From the NCBI RefSeq assembly GCF_020164535.1, contig NZ_JAIQZC010000004.1, positions 328,195 to 392,194 of the forward strand: a DNA stretch of 64,000 nt, given 5' to 3'. Under the pieces are notes generated by a model. It worked only from the letters and a program-made list of their open reading frames with translations. It was not told the origin of the DNA and searched no databases. Shown here one piece after another: positions 53,023 through 63,343 of the stretch (the first letter of the stretch is position 1; every line of letters starts with the position of its first letter). A program made the translations under genes and the position numbers. The DNA is from Psychroflexus montanilacus (GTDB taxonomy: Bacteria > Bacteroidota > Bacteroidia > Flavobacteriales > Flavobacteriaceae).

Positions 53023-53994
53023 CTACTCAGAATAAAATTTCTTCTGAATTTGCTCCGTTTGCTTCTGATTTTTAAACACCTCATAAGTCTTACCCTGAGT
53101 ACGTAATCCACCGAGGATGTTGGCAAACTCAGCTGCTTTTTTCAGGCTGTTGTGATAGACCAGGCCATAAGCCAGTCCGCCGGCAAATGAATCGCCACAG
53201 CCAGTGGTATCGATAACTTCCTGTACATCTATAGACTTTGTAAAGTGCTTTTGCGTTGTTCCATGTTCTCTGTGGTAGCCTACACAGCCATGTGCATCCA
53301 AAGTGACAAATAAAGACTGCGTTCCCTGGTTGAGCACATGTTCTGCAAACTCATCGAGGTGGTCGGTTTTGGAATCGTCGTAAGAAGTCATGTCTTCCAG
53401 TTGATATTCATTTTGAAACCAACAGCATTGCGACTCTTCAAGATTCATTTTAAGCACATCGATATAAGGCAACCATTCGTCGCGTTCGGCCCAGAATCGA
53501 CGTAAACGATCACCGTTAATTGTAAGACAAGTGGTAGCGCCATGCGCATCAAAAATGATTTTAGCTTTTGAATTGGCTTTGATGTACTTAAGCGTATCCA
53601 GAGAAATTTCAAAATCAGTAATCGGCACCATCACAAAGGCGTCCACATCCAAAAAACCTTCAACATCTTTAGGCAAAATGGGATTCATAAAGGCGGTTTG
53701 CTTCTCTAAACGGTTATTTTGATCTATAAATTCTAAAGCGATGACTGTGCCCATATCTTTGGAATCATCGACACCTCGCATATCGATAGCTGGAAATTTA
53801 GAAAAAAGCTCAGCAATAGGGGTCATGTCCTTTTTATGTACGTGGGCAATCGGGAAAACACTTCCAGAGTCCTGCATCAATTTTGCCAATGCAATACAGG
53901 GATGCGTGATGCAACCGTATTTTTGAATACGTTCTTTATGATGGGTGATGATCGTATCTCTAGGAATTGGACCTACGACAGCAATTTTTTTCAT
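53023..53994 (-). CDS. PfkB-family sugar kinase
   Basis: The 323-residue protein has the C-terminal PfkB signature VIDTTGCGDSFAGGLAYG with catalytic Asp in GCGDSF, and an N-terminal GPIPRDTIITH. It belongs to the ribokinase/adenosine-kinase-like family; substrate not determinable. The two MD-type contacts (AIDMRGVDDSKDMGTVIALE) differ from ribokinase. Monocistronic. Confidence 0.87.
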   Translation of the reverse strand: MKKIAVVGPIPRDTIITHHKERIQKYGCITHPCIALAKLMQDSGSVFPIAHVHKKDMTPIAELFSKFPAIDMRGVDDSKDMGTVIALEFIDQNNRLEKQTAFMNPILPKDVEGFLDVDAFVMVPITDFEISLDTLKYIKANSKAKIIFDAHGATTCLTINGDRLRRFWAERDEWLPYIDVLKMNLEESQCCWFQNEYQLEDMTSYDDSKTDHLDEFAEHVLNQGTQSLFVTLDAHGCVGYHREHGTTQKHFTKSIDVQEVIDTTGCGDSFAGGLAYGLVYHNSLKKAAEFANILGGLRTQGKTYEVFKNQKQTEQIQKKFYSE

Positions 53995-54155
53995 GACCAG
54001 GCTTTTTTGAAAGAATCATATAATATGTCCAGTAAATTAAGAATTTTGTTTGAAATGGTTTATTAAATTCAAAAAAAGATAAACTATTAAAAACTGGATT
54101 TATAGTTATATAACTGGAAATTTAGTTTACATTAGCTTAATATTCAGAAATTCAA

Positions 54156-54521
54156 ATGAAACATTCAGAAAAATTAACGGCCAAAGAAGAAGAAGTTATG
54201 GCTGTATTGTGGAAGCTGAAAAAAGCTTTCGTCAAAGAAATTCAACAAAAACTGGAAGGAGAGCAGCACTATAATACAGTTTCCACCTTGGTGAGGTTAC
54301 TTGAAGACAAAGGCTTTGTTGCCCATCAAGCTTTTGGTAAAAGCCATCAGTACTTTCCTGTAGTGGATAAAAAAGCCTATAGCGAAAAAGTTATGGAACA
54401 AACCTCTACCCGATTTTTTGACGGATCCTATAAGAATATGGTTTCCTTTTTTGCTCAGCAGGATAAAATTTCAGAACAGGAACTGGAAGAAATTCTGGAA
54501 CTCATTAAAAACAAAAGCTGA
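54156..54521 (+). CDS. BlaI/MecI-family transcriptional repressor
   Basis: The 121-residue winged-helix protein shows the BlaI pattern: LTAKEEEVMAVLWKLKKAFVKEIQQKL, then YNTVSTLVRLLEDKGFVAHQAFGKSHQYFPVV, where recognition helix and wing sit, and a C-terminal dimerisation helix. It represses target operons until cleaved by its M56 sensor partner. Its stop overlaps the start of that partner by one base. Confidence 0.93.
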   Translation: MKHSEKLTAKEEEVMAVLWKLKKAFVKEIQQKLEGEQHYNTVSTLVRLLEDKGFVAHQAFGKSHQYFPVVDKKAYSEKVMEQTSTRFFDGSYKNMVSFFAQQDKISEQELEEILELIKNKS

Positions 54522-57400
54522 TGGACTTACTGATCTATCTCGCCAAAGCTTCTTTGCTTTTGACACTATTTTGGGTGGTGTATAAAGTTTTTCTGGAAGC
54601 TGAAACGTATCATAGGTTTAAAAGAATCTATCTCCATGTGGGTTACCTGTTAAGTTTGATGTTGCCACTCTTTACATATACCAAAATTGAAGAAATTACG
54701 TTCAGTCCAGTTTCTTATCTGGCGCCAAGTTCTTCGGAATTTGTTCCTACTGAAATTACACCAAGCACCTTTGAACTAGTTTGGTCATTTATTACTGAAA
54801 ATGCAGTGATTGAACTTATATACATCAGTATTTCATTGCTATTCCTTGTTCATTTACTGGTGAAATTCTTTAGGTTACTCAAATTTCTGAAAGCTTCTAA
54901 AGCCTTTAAAACTGATGGAATTTTTCACATTGAACAACCGATTTCTGAAGGTGCTTTCTCATTTTTGAATTACATCGTCTACGATCCCAAACTGTATTCT
55001 GAAGCTGAATTGAAGATCATTCTGGCTCACGAGAAAGCCCATGTGGCACACAAACACAGTTTGGATATACTTTTTGCTCACCTTTATAAATGTGCGTTTT
55101 GGTTCAATCCATTTGCCTGGTTGTACCAAAAAAGTTTAGTGCTCAACCTTGAGTACGAAGCCGATGCTAAAGTGGTCGCTAAAACCACCAAAAGAGACTA
55201 CCAGCTCATCTTATACAGCATCACTCAACAGCAATTTAAATCGCAGTTGCAACATTCATTTCACCAATCTCCTATCAAAAAACGAATCGCTATGCTCAAC
55301 AAAAACAAACACAATCGATCTTTTTGGAAACTATTTATAGTCTCTCCTATGTTAGTGGTGTTCTTTCTTCTTTTCCAAGTGGAAACCAAAGCGCAGATCA
55401 AAGAAGCTGTGACAACAACCGTAGCCAAAGTCAATAGAATCGAAATTACTTTTGATGAAAACACGACTAAAGAAGACCTAGATTCTACGGTTGAATTTTT
55501 AAAAGAAGACTTCAATATTGATATGAGCTATTCCAACTTAGAATTTGACACTAACGGCCAACTCAAATCTATTGCCCTGGAAGTTGATTCTAATGATGGA
55601 TTTAATGGTTCGGTAACATCGCCTGACGTGGCGAGACTACCAGTTTATTTTTACAGAGATTACACCGAAGGAGTGGAATCACCATTTGGAGTGGGTATTA
55701 AACCAGAATCTGATACAACTTCTAAGCCTGATTACAACACCATCAAAGATGCCGAAAACTTCATCATCAACGGTAACCAGATCGATAAAGAAGAGCTAGC
55801 TAAAACTTACATCCCCGTCGAAACGTATAGTTATGATAAGAAGTCCAAAACCTTGTCTATAACCACAAGACCAGAATTTTCAAATCCTTATTTTTCCAAA
55901 ATTTCTGCTATCACTGAAGAGCTTGTTGATAAGTTTGGAAAAAACATCACAGAGAAGATGACTTTTATTAATGTATCATCAGATTATGAACCTATTTTAA
56001 TAACACTAGATAAGTTTAAAATTTCAGAAAATAAAGAAATTCCTCTTGAAGATAATGAGGCAAAAGAAAAACCTGAAGATTCAAAAAGAGATTATAAGAA
56101 TGCTGAAAACTTTGTCATTAATGGTAAGAAGATCAACAAAGAAAAGCTTGTTGAAAACTATATTCCTGTAGAGGACTATAGCTACGATGCTAACTCTAAA
56201 ACCCTATCAATCAAGAATTCATCAGCATTTTCAGAGCCTTATTATTCACAATTTTTGGATTTGATGAAAGACCTTAAAATCAAAAATGATGATTATTTTT
56301 TAAAGGCATTAACCTATTTTAAACTGACTCCAGACTATAAAGTGGTTACTATGCAAGTCACTGATTTTAAAACTTCTGAAACGCAGAGTGATGCTTTAAT
56401 TGATAAAGACATCTCCCTTTCGAATGGAGCGGGAAAAACAGAAAGGAAATTCTTAGATTTCAACAGCAAATACCAAAATCAGGATATGGTGATGTTTGTG
56501 GATGGGGTTAAGGTTGAAAAAGGTAAAACCGCCAATATTGATACAGACCAGATAGAATCTGTAGAAATCCTCAAATCTCCAGAAGAGCTTAAAGCCGAAG
56601 GCTATAACTCAAATTTTGTTAAAGGGGTTATTAAAATCACCACCAAAAAAGGTAACGCCTCAAACGCATCAAAAAATAAAGATTCTAAGAAAGTGAATAG
56701 ACTCGCTTTAAATAATTCTGATAACGCTATCTACTTAGTAGACGGAAAAGAAACCGATAAAGATCAACTGAATCAGATTAAGCCTGAAGAAATTAAGTCT
56801 ATAGATGTTGTAAAGTCTGCTAAAGACATTAAAACTGCGGGTTACGATCCAAAAAAGGTGGATGGGCTGATAAAAATCAAAACAAAGAAAGACAACGACA
56901 TCAATGCTTCTCAATATGCAAATTCAGATGAGCTTTACAAGTCAGCTTTAGGTCGAAATGACAACACTATAATTTATAAAGTAGACGGAGAAGTAGTTAA
57001 CTACAAAAAGTTCGCCGGATTAGATCCAGAGCAAATTCAATCTATGGTGGTTGTAAAATCACCTTACGGTCTTAAAGAGGCGGGTTATGACCCAAAAAAG
57101 GTTGATGGCATAATTATAATAAGTACAAAGAAAAAAGACACAAATGCCAAAGCGCTTTATGAAAAGCATGTATCAGATTTAAATTTGAATGGTACTCTGA
57201 TTTATTTAGTAGATGGCGAGGAAGTCAGTCAAGATGAGTTTAAAAAGATCAAACCAAACCAGATAGAATCTTTAGATGTATTAAAGAATGCTTCAGGAAT
57301 TAAAGACTTTGGTTATGACCCAAATAAAATAGACGGTCTAATGAATCTTAAAACCAAAAGCAAAAACTCAAAGGCAACAGGTAAGATCAAAATCAAATAA
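54521..57400 (+). CDS. BlaR1-like M56 metallopeptidase sensor with repeated C-terminal domains
   Basis: The 959-residue protein has four membrane helices around an M56 peptidase domain with zinc motif LAHEKAHVAHKHS (HExxH, about residue 170), the fourth helix near 275-288 (PMLVVFFLLFQV), and a large exported part. That part has two INGxxIxKExL modules (about 412 and 529) and four copies of a TonB-plug-like unit (VDGxE... IKPEQIESxDVLK... YDPKKVDGLIKIKTKK) at about 656, 735, 816 and 892. BlaR1-like proteins cleave BlaI repressors on sensing a signal; the repeats may be the sensor, or contact TonB-linked receptors. Confidence 0.9.
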   Translation: MDLLIYLAKASLLLTLFWVVYKVFLEAETYHRFKRIYLHVGYLLSLMLPLFTYTKIEEITFSPVSYLAPSSSEFVPTEITPSTFELVWSFITENAVIELIYISISLLFLVHLLVKFFRLLKFLKASKAFKTDGIFHIEQPISEGAFSFLNYIVYDPKLYSEAELKIILAHEKAHVAHKHSLDILFAHLYKCAFWFNPFAWLYQKSLVLNLEYEADAKVVAKTTKRDYQLILYSITQQQFKSQLQHSFHQSPIKKRIAMLNKNKHNRSFWKLFIVSPMLVVFFLLFQVETKAQIKEAVTTTVAKVNRIEITFDENTTKEDLDSTVEFLKEDFNIDMSYSNLEFDTNGQLKSIALEVDSNDGFNGSVTSPDVARLPVYFYRDYTEGVESPFGVGIKPESDTTSKPDYNTIKDAENFIINGNQIDKEELAKTYIPVETYSYDKKSKTLSITTRPEFSNPYFSKISAITEELVDKFGKNITEKMTFINVSSDYEPILITLDKFKISENKEIPLEDNEAKEKPEDSKRDYKNAENFVINGKKINKEKLVENYIPVEDYSYDANSKTLSIKNSSAFSEPYYSQFLDLMKDLKIKNDDYFLKALTYFKLTPDYKVVTMQVTDFKTSETQSDALIDKDISLSNGAGKTERKFLDFNSKYQNQDMVMFVDGVKVEKGKTANIDTDQIESVEILKSPEELKAEGYNSNFVKGVIKITTKKGNASNASKNKDSKKVNRLALNNSDNAIYLVDGKETDKDQLNQIKPEEIKSIDVVKSAKDIKTAGYDPKKVDGLIKIKTKKDNDINASQYANSDELYKSALGRNDNTIIYKVDGEVVNYKKFAGLDPEQIQSMVVVKSPYGLKEAGYDPKKVDGIIIISTKKKDTNAKALYEKHVSDLNLNGTLIYLVDGEEVSQDEFKKIKPNQIESLDVLKNASGIKDFGYDPNKIDGLMNLKTKSKNSKATGKIKIK

Positions 57401-57449
57401 GTTTCATTCATTTCACTAACTGAATCCTTAATCTTAAAATCAAATCATT

Positions 57450-58124
57450 ATGTTGAGTTTAAATAAAAACTTCACATTCCTTTGGAAAACCTTTATCATT
57501 TCACCTTTAGTTATTGTAACTTTTCTACTTTCTCAAGTGGAGGCCAAAGCACAAGTAAAGGAATCTAATACAACTACTGAAGCTTCCAATTTTGAAAAAG
57601 AACTCGAAGGCATTAATGATGCTGAAAGCATTATCATTAATGGGAAGAAGGTAGCTAAAAATGAACTTGTCGAGAATTATATTTTAGTAGGCGACTTTCA
57701 ATACGACGAGCAGTCAAAGACGCTTTCTATTTCGACACCAACTGAATTTCCTGAACTTTACTATTCCGATTTATCAAAATTTCCAGAGGAACTTAAAAAA
57801 CGGGATGATGATAATTTTTTAAAAGGTTTTACCTATTTCCAATTGACATCTGATCATAAGATTTTCGCTGTAAAACTAAATGACCACCAATTCTCAGACA
57901 GTCCAGAGAATGCCACTAAAATAGAAAAAAACACTGCAAAGCTAGATGATCAAAACACTGTTTATTTGGTCGATGGAAAAGAAATTAATAAAGATCAATT
58001 GAACACCATCAAACCTGAACAGATAGCCTCGATGAATGTCAAAAAATCAGTAGCACTGATCAAAGAAAAAGGCTACGATTCTGATCAAGTCAAAGGGCTT
58101 GTTGAGATTACTACCAAAGAGTAA
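57450..58124 (+). CDS. truncated paralogue of the M56 sensor (helix plus exported domains only)
   Basis: The 224-residue product begins at the last membrane helix of the upstream sensor (FLWKTFIISPLVIVTFLLSQVEAKAQVKE aligns with FWKLFIVSPMLVVFFLLFQVETKAQIKE), keeps one INGKKxxKxxL module and one TonB-plug-like unit (VYLVDGKEINKDQLNTIKPEQI), and lacks the peptidase domain. It starts 49 bases after the sensor gene. It is either a recent partial tandem duplication or a separate small subunit. A strong terminator follows. Confidence 0.75.
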   Translation: MLSLNKNFTFLWKTFIISPLVIVTFLLSQVEAKAQVKESNTTTEASNFEKELEGINDAESIIINGKKVAKNELVENYILVGDFQYDEQSKTLSISTPTEFPELYYSDLSKFPEELKKRDDDNFLKGFTYFQLTSDHKIFAVKLNDHQFSDSPENATKIEKNTAKLDDQNTVYLVDGKEINKDQLNTIKPEQIASMNVKKSVALIKEKGYDSDQVKGLVEITTKE

Positions 58125-58152
58125 AGAGTAAATTGAAAACTTCAACCCAACA

Positions 58153-58192
58153 AAAACCCCCAGCAAATTTTAATTTACTGGGGGTTTTGAAA
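58153..58192 (+). terminator. terminator after the sensor paralogue
   Basis: AAAACCCCCAG (58153-58163) pairs with CTGGGGGTTTT (58178-58188). It lies between convergent genes and may serve both. Confidence 0.85.
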
Positions 58193-58209
58193 TTAACTAT
58201 AATTCTGGG

Positions 58210-60657
58210 TTAAGAACCACACATGAGGCAGTCATCGCCTTCAGATTCTTTGGACTGTTTGATCAGCGCTTTTAGTTCCTCTGGACTTAAAGATGAATCA
58301 TCAGAGACCTTTACCTGCTGGCTTTGGGCTTCCTGATAAGTCTTAGCGGCCTGTTCTGCCACCTGACTTGGTTGCTCTTTTTCTTTCTTTTCGCTTTTTA
58401 ATGTAAATTTAATCGCATCGACAGCAGATTTGGTTCTCAAGTAATACATACCTGTTTTTAAGCCGCTTTTCCAGGCATAAAAGTGCATGGAGGTCAGCTT
58501 AGCAAATGTTGCACCTTCCATAAATAAGTTTAAGGACTGCGACTGATCTATAAAGTAACCTCTTTGTCTGGACATGTCGATGATGTCTTTCATGGATAAT
58601 TCCCAAACGGTTTTGTAAAGCTCCTTGATGTCATCTGGAATAATATCAATGCCTTGTACAGATCCGTTGGCTCTCATGATGGCATCTTTCACATCATCAT
58701 TCCATAATCCAAGGGCGACAAGATCTTTTAGTAAGTGCTTGTTCACGACAATGAACTCTCCAGAAAGGACACGTCTGGTGTAAATGTTGGAGGTGTAAGG
58801 CTCAAAGGCTTCGTTGTTTCCGAGGATTTGAGAGGTAGAAGCGGTTGGCATTGGCGCCATCAGCAAGGAGTTACGCACACCGTGCTTCATCACTTTATCT
58901 CTCAACTTGCTCCAGTCCCAACGACCGCTGAGGTCTTTGTCTTTCAATCCCCATAGGTTGTACTGAAATTCTCCTTTACTGATAGGTGAACCCTCGTAAG
59001 AAGAATACGGACCTTCTACTTTCGCCATTTCCATGGACGATTCAACCGCTGCAAAGTATAAAGTTTCAAAAATCTCTTGATTCAATTTTTTAGCTTCATC
59101 AGACGTAAACGGCATTCTCAACATGATAAAGGCATCTGCCAAGCCTTGGATACCAAGTCCAACTGGTCTATGACGCATGTTGGAATTTTCAGCCTCTTTC
59201 ACAGGATAGTAATTTCTATCAATAACCTTGTTGAGATTTCTGATGACCTGCTTGGTGATTTTATAAAGCTCTTTATGATCAAATTCACCGTTTTTAACGA
59301 ACATTGGTAGAGCAATAGACGCCAAATTACAAACGGCAACTTCATCTGGACTGGTGTACTCCATGATTTCAGTACACAAGTTGGAAGAGCGAATGGTTCC
59401 CAAGTTCTTTTGATTCGATTTGCGGTTAGCTGAATCTTTATACAACATATAAGGCGTTCCTGTTTCAATTTGAGATTCCAGGATTTTCTCCCAAAGCTCT
59501 CTTGCCTTGATGGTTTTACGGCCTTTGTTTTCGCTTTCGTATTTTAGATATAATTCGTCAAATTCTTCACCGTGAATGTTGTAAAGACCAGGGCATTCGT
59601 TTGGACACATTAGCGTCCAGGTAGAATTTTCTTCTACACGCTTCATGAAAAGATCTGGAATCCACATGGCGTAGAATAAGTCACGTGCTCTCATTTCTTC
59701 AGCCCCGTGATTTTTCTTTAGATCCAGGAAGCTAAAGATATCTGCATGCCAGGGTTCTACGTACATGGCAAAAGATCCTTTTCGTTTTCCTCCGCCCTGG
59801 TCTACGTATCTGGCTGTGTCGTTAAACACCTTCAGCATAGGAATAATTCCGTTGGAAGTTCCATTAGTCCCAGCAATATAAGAGCCAGTTGCTCTAATGT
59901 TGTGGATAGACAAGCCAATACCACCAGCTGACTGTGAAATCTTAGCCGTTTGCTTCAACGTGTCGTAAATACCATCAATACTATCGTCCTTCATGGTCAA
60001 TAAGAAACACGATGACATTTGTGGTTTTGGTGTTCCAGAATTGAATAAAGTAGGTGTAGCGTGAGTAAAGTATTTTTTGGACATTAACTCATAAGTCTCC
60101 ATGGCAGACTCCAGGTCTTCACCGTGAATACCAATCGATACACGCATCAACATATGCTGAGGACGCTCCGCTATTTTGCCATTAAGCTTTAATAAGTAAG
60201 AACGCTCCAAAGTTTTAAAACCGAAATAATCATAGTTGAAATCCCGACTATAGATAATTCTGGAGTCGATTTCATCCTTATGCTCATTGATGATTTTGTA
60301 AACATCATCTGAAATAAGCGGTGACTTTTTATTATTTCGCGGATTTACGTAATTGTAAAGATCCGTCATCACTTCACTAAAGGTCTTCTTGGTGTTTTTA
60401 TGGAGATTGGACACCGAAATTCTCGCCGCCAGATGAGCATAGTCGGGATGGCTCACCGTCATGGTAGCTGCGATTTCTGCCGCTAAATTATCGAGTTCAC
60501 TGGTGGTCACGCCATCATAAAGCCCTTCTATCACACGCATGGCTACTTTAGGAGGTTCCACAAGCGGGTTAAGTCCGTAGCAAAGTTTTCTGATTCGTGC
60601 TGTAATTTTGTCGAACATTACAGGCTCTTTTTGACCGTTTCTTTTGATGACGTGCAT
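58210..60657 (-). CDS. nrdA: class Ia ribonucleotide reductase alpha subunit
   Basis: The 815-residue large subunit has an N-terminal ATP-cone ([20 protein letters not shown]), first active-site Cys in MSSCFLLTM, finger-loop NLCTEIMEY and radical-transfer tail ending DDCLMCGS, the redox-active Cys pair. It reduces NDPs to dNDPs using the tyrosyl radical of NrdB. The spacer to upstream nrdB is an odd repetitive stretch. Confidence 0.97.
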   Translation of the reverse strand: MHVIKRNGQKEPVMFDKITARIRKLCYGLNPLVEPPKVAMRVIEGLYDGVTTSELDNLAAEIAATMTVSHPDYAHLAARISVSNLHKNTKKTFSEVMTDLYNYVNPRNNKKSPLISDDVYKIINEHKDEIDSRIIYSRDFNYDYFGFKTLERSYLLKLNGKIAERPQHMLMRVSIGIHGEDLESAMETYELMSKKYFTHATPTLFNSGTPKPQMSSCFLLTMKDDSIDGIYDTLKQTAKISQSAGGIGLSIHNIRATGSYIAGTNGTSNGIIPMLKVFNDTARYVDQGGGKRKGSFAMYVEPWHADIFSFLDLKKNHGAEEMRARDLFYAMWIPDLFMKRVEENSTWTLMCPNECPGLYNIHGEEFDELYLKYESENKGRKTIKARELWEKILESQIETGTPYMLYKDSANRKSNQKNLGTIRSSNLCTEIMEYTSPDEVAVCNLASIALPMFVKNGEFDHKELYKITKQVIRNLNKVIDRNYYPVKEAENSNMRHRPVGLGIQGLADAFIMLRMPFTSDEAKKLNQEIFETLYFAAVESSMEMAKVEGPYSSYEGSPISKGEFQYNLWGLKDKDLSGRWDWSKLRDKVMKHGVRNSLLMAPMPTASTSQILGNNEAFEPYTSNIYTRRVLSGEFIVVNKHLLKDLVALGLWNDDVKDAIMRANGSVQGIDIIPDDIKELYKTVWELSMKDIIDMSRQRGYFIDQSQSLNLFMEGATFAKLTSMHFYAWKSGLKTGMYYLRTKSAVDAIKFTLKSEKKEKEQPSQVAEQAAKTYQEAQSQQVKVSDDSSLSPEELKALIKQSKESEGDDCLMCGS

Positions 60658-60662
60658 AATCC

Positions 60663-60842
60663 TTAAATTTTATTCTGTGTTAATGTATTTCTGTTGTTTT
60701 CTGTTGCTACTATAGCTACTATAGTGACGACAGTATCGCTTCTGTTGTAGCTGTTGTCTCTACAGCTTCTGTTGTTCCTATTGTTCCTGTAGCGACTATA
60801 GTTCCCATAGTAACAATAGTGACCATAGCATACATAGTTGTT
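60663..60842 (-). repeat. low-complexity repetitive spacer between nrdB and nrdA
   Basis: About 180 bases made of degenerate ACTATAGT and ACAACAG-type units (plus strand: CTATAGT and CTGTTGT). On the minus strand it has a 38-codon frame (60835-60719) rich in Thr, Ala, Ile and Val that starts seven bases after the nrdB stop. I have no evidence that it is translated. Confidence 0.6.
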
Positions 60843-61823
60843 CTAGAAATCCGCGTCGAAGCTAATTTTGCTGTCTTCCTCTTTGTTTTTGTTCATGACA
60901 CCTGCTTTTTGGTATTCGCCAACACGCTTCTCGAAGAAGTTGGTTTTTCCCTGAAGTGAAATCATATCCATAAAGTCGAATGGATTGGCTGTGCCATATT
61001 CTTTCTCGCAACCCAATTCATAAAGAAGTCTGTCGGTGACAAACTCAAGGTACTGCGTCATTAGGTTAGCGTTCATCCCAATCAAACTTACAGGAAGTGA
61101 TTCGGTAACAAATTCACGCTCGATAGTTAAGGCATCAATGATGATTTCTTTGATACGCTCTTTGGGTACTTTGTTAATCAAATGTTCATTGTGCAAGTGC
61201 ACAGCAAAATCACAGTGAACGCCCTCATCTCTGGAGATCAACTCGTTGGAGAAAGTAAGTCCTGGCATCAGGCCTCTTTTCTTTAGCCAGAAGATAGAAC
61301 AGAACGCCCCAGAAAAGAAGATGCCTTCTACAGCTGCAAAAGCGATAAGCCTTTCAGCAAAAGAATCGGATTCTATCCATTTCAAAGCCCAGTCAGCTTT
61401 TTTCTTGATGGCTGGAAAGTTCTCAATAGCTTTAAACAATTGATCTTTTTCTTTGTCGTCATCAACGTATGTGTCAATCAACAAAGAGTAAGTTTCAGAA
61501 TGGATGTTTTCCATCATGATTTGGAAGCCATAGAAAAATTTGGCTTCGGTATATTGTACTTCATTCACGAAGTTTTCAGCTAGATTTTCATTGACGATTC
61601 CATCGGAAGCAGCAAAGAAAGCTAGTATGTGTTTTATAAAATACTGTTCGTCCTCACTCAATTTGTTTTTCCAATCGGAAAGGTCCTGGTGTAAGTCAAT
61701 TTCTTCTGCAGTCCAGAAACTCGCTTCACATTTTTTATACCACTCCCAGATATCGTGGTGTTTGATAGGGAAGAGTACAAATCTATTTTCATTTTCTTCT
61801 AGAATGGGTTCCATCTGAGCCAT
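60843..61823 (-). CDS. nrdB: class Ia ribonucleotide reductase beta subunit
   Basis: The 326-residue ferritin-like subunit has the metal ligands Asp ([11 protein letters not shown]), Glu and His with the radical Tyr in [14 protein letters not shown], Glu in [11 protein letters not shown], and Glu/His in [11 protein letters not shown]. This is the eukaryote-like beta type. The start is ATG 61823 (MAQMEPIL); Met4 is also possible. Two DnaA boxes lie about 90-110 bases upstream. Confidence 0.97.
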   Translation of the reverse strand: MAQMEPILEENENRFVLFPIKHHDIWEWYKKCEASFWTAEEIDLHQDLSDWKNKLSEDEQYFIKHILAFFAASDGIVNENLAENFVNEVQYTEAKFFYGFQIMMENIHSETYSLLIDTYVDDDKEKDQLFKAIENFPAIKKKADWALKWIESDSFAERLIAFAAVEGIFFSGAFCSIFWLKKRGLMPGLTFSNELISRDEGVHCDFAVHLHNEHLINKVPKERIKEIIIDALTIEREFVTESLPVSLIGMNANLMTQYLEFVTDRLLYELGCEKEYGTANPFDFMDMISLQGKTNFFEKRVGEYQKAGVMNKNKEEDSKISFDADF

Positions 61824-61914
61824 AGGTTTATGATTTTGAGAGGATTAGTATTTGAAATTGTTCTAAACAAATATGAAAATAAATACCTGAAATTCCCTTT
61901 GAAACCTCTGAAAG

Positions 61915-61935
61915 TTATCCACAAAGTTTTCCACA
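61915..61935 (+). promoter_or_regulatory. DnaA boxes upstream of nrdB
   Basis: TTATCCACA (61915-61923, perfect) and TTTTCCACA (61927-61935, one mismatch) lie three bases apart. A minus-strand CATATTTG at 61875-61868, one base off TAnnTTTG, may be the nrdB -7 box, about 45 bases downstream of the boxes. Confidence 0.65.
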
Positions 61936-62024
61936 ATTGCTCCAAGCGCCTACCAAATAAGACCTTGAAGTATCAATTATTTTGAATTTTATGAATTGTT
62001 GAATTTCTGAAATTATCAGAACTG

Positions 62025-62594
62025 CTACGAATTGATTTCGTTTGCTCGCTGTTCCAATTCTGAATACCAGGTGTCACCAAATTTTCGAATCAGCGCATTT
62101 TTAGTGAATTTGTAAACTGGCATTTCCAGACTTTTTCCAAGATCACAAGCATCGCTGCAAATGCTCCATTTGTCGTAATTGACAGCTTGAAGTTCAGATA
62201 ATTTTTGAATTCGAATCGGGTAGAGTTCGCAAGAGACCGGTTTTTTAAAATCGATGTCTCCAGCCCGGTAAGCTGACTCAATGCCACAAAGGGCTGTACC
62301 GTTTTCAGTGAAATTGACGTAAGCACATTCCTTGCCATCCACAAGCGGCGTTTCTGGCTCATCAAAATCCGACATAATATGTGTTCCCTGCTCTTCAATA
62401 GCTTGGATGCCTTCTTTGCGTAAGTAGGGTTTTACTTTAGGGTAAATTTCCTTTAAAATACTCAATTCTTCCTCATCCAAAGGTGCACCAGCATCACCAG
62501 CCACACAACATTCGCCTTTACAAGCCGAAAGGTTGCAGGCAAATTCAGTGTCTATAATAGATTCAGAAATAAGGGTTTTTCCAATTTTAATCAT
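62025..62594 (-). CDS. DUF3109-family Cys-rich protein
   Basis: The 189-residue protein matches DUF3109: FACNLSACKGECCVAGDAGAPL near residues 18-40, CAYVNFTENGTALCGIE, PVSCELYPIRI, and WSICSDACDLG. The Cys pattern resembles YkgJ-type proteins that probably bind a metal or Fe-S cluster. Function unknown. Monocistronic. Confidence 0.88.
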   Translation of the reverse strand: MIKIGKTLISESIIDTEFACNLSACKGECCVAGDAGAPLDEEELSILKEIYPKVKPYLRKEGIQAIEEQGTHIMSDFDEPETPLVDGKECAYVNFTENGTALCGIESAYRAGDIDFKKPVSCELYPIRIQKLSELQAVNYDKWSICSDACDLGKSLEMPVYKFTKNALIRKFGDTWYSELEQRANEINS

Positions 62595-62710
62595 GGCTGC
62601 AAAGCTAACTAAATATTGGTTGACTTAGGAACATCGAAAAGTCAATTTAGCCCTTATCAATGACAAAAATTAATTTAACAATAATTTGATATGATTTGAT
62701 TTTAAGCCAA

Positions 62711-62740
62711 TTGTAAATCCAATAAGCAGAATTACTTTTG
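62711..62740 (+). promoter_or_regulatory. promoter of marC
   Basis: TTG (62711-62713), 19 bases, TACTTTTG (62733-62740): a complete Bacteroidota promoter 24 bases before the ATG. Confidence 0.75.
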
Positions 62741-62764
62741 CAAAAAATTTCAGAATAAGTAGTT

Positions 62765-63337
62765 ATGTTCGATTTCAAACAAATTTTCACAGCAGGTATG
62801 ATTCTTTTTGCAGTGATAGACATTGTAGGCAGTATTCCTATCATCGTAGACCTGAGAAAAAAGGTGGGTCATATTCAGAGTGAAAAAGCCTCTATCGTCG
62901 CCTGTATTTTAATGATTGTTTTTCTTTTTGTAGGAGAAACCATCCTTAACCTTATTGGTATAGACGTCAATTCTTTTGCAGTAGCGGGTGCCTTCATTAT
63001 TTTCTTCCTGGCCATAGAAATGATTTTGGGCGTACAACTTTACAAAGACGATGCACCAGAAACGGCAGCCATTGTTCCACTAGCTTTTCCACTCATTGCA
63101 GGAGCTGGAACTATGACTTCTATTTTGTCTTTAAAATCTGAGTTTGAAACCCCCAACATAATTGTAGCTATAATTTTGAATGTCATAGTTGTTTATGCTG
63201 TCTTAAAGTCATCCAAAAAAATTGAAAAACTTTTTGGAAAACAGGGAATTTCTGTGATAAGGAAGATATTTGGTGTAATTTTGCTAGCCATTGCAGTTAA
63301 ATTATTTACAGCAAATATTCAGAGTTTATTCAATTAA
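62765..63337 (+). CDS. MarC-family inner-membrane protein
   Basis: The 190-residue protein has six hydrophobic helices and the MarC signatures: IDIVGSIPIIVDL near 19-31, VAGAFIIFFLAIEMILG, and VPLAFPLIAGAGTMTSIL. MarC proteins are multi-pass membrane proteins of unsettled function, not antibiotic pumps as first thought. A small membrane protein gene follows after six bases. Confidence 0.9.
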   Translation: MFDFKQIFTAGMILFAVIDIVGSIPIIVDLRKKVGHIQSEKASIVACILMIVFLFVGETILNLIGIDVNSFAVAGAFIIFFLAIEMILGVQLYKDDAPETAAIVPLAFPLIAGAGTMTSILSLKSEFETPNIIVAIILNVIVVYAVLKSSKKIEKLFGKQGISVIRKIFGVILLAIAVKLFTANIQSLFN

Positions 63338-63343
63338 AAAATT

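Noticed and set aside
61915..61935. A second replication origin at the nrdB-side DnaA boxes.
   Set aside because: Only two boxes, in a short promoter gap; regulation of nrdB is a simpler reading.
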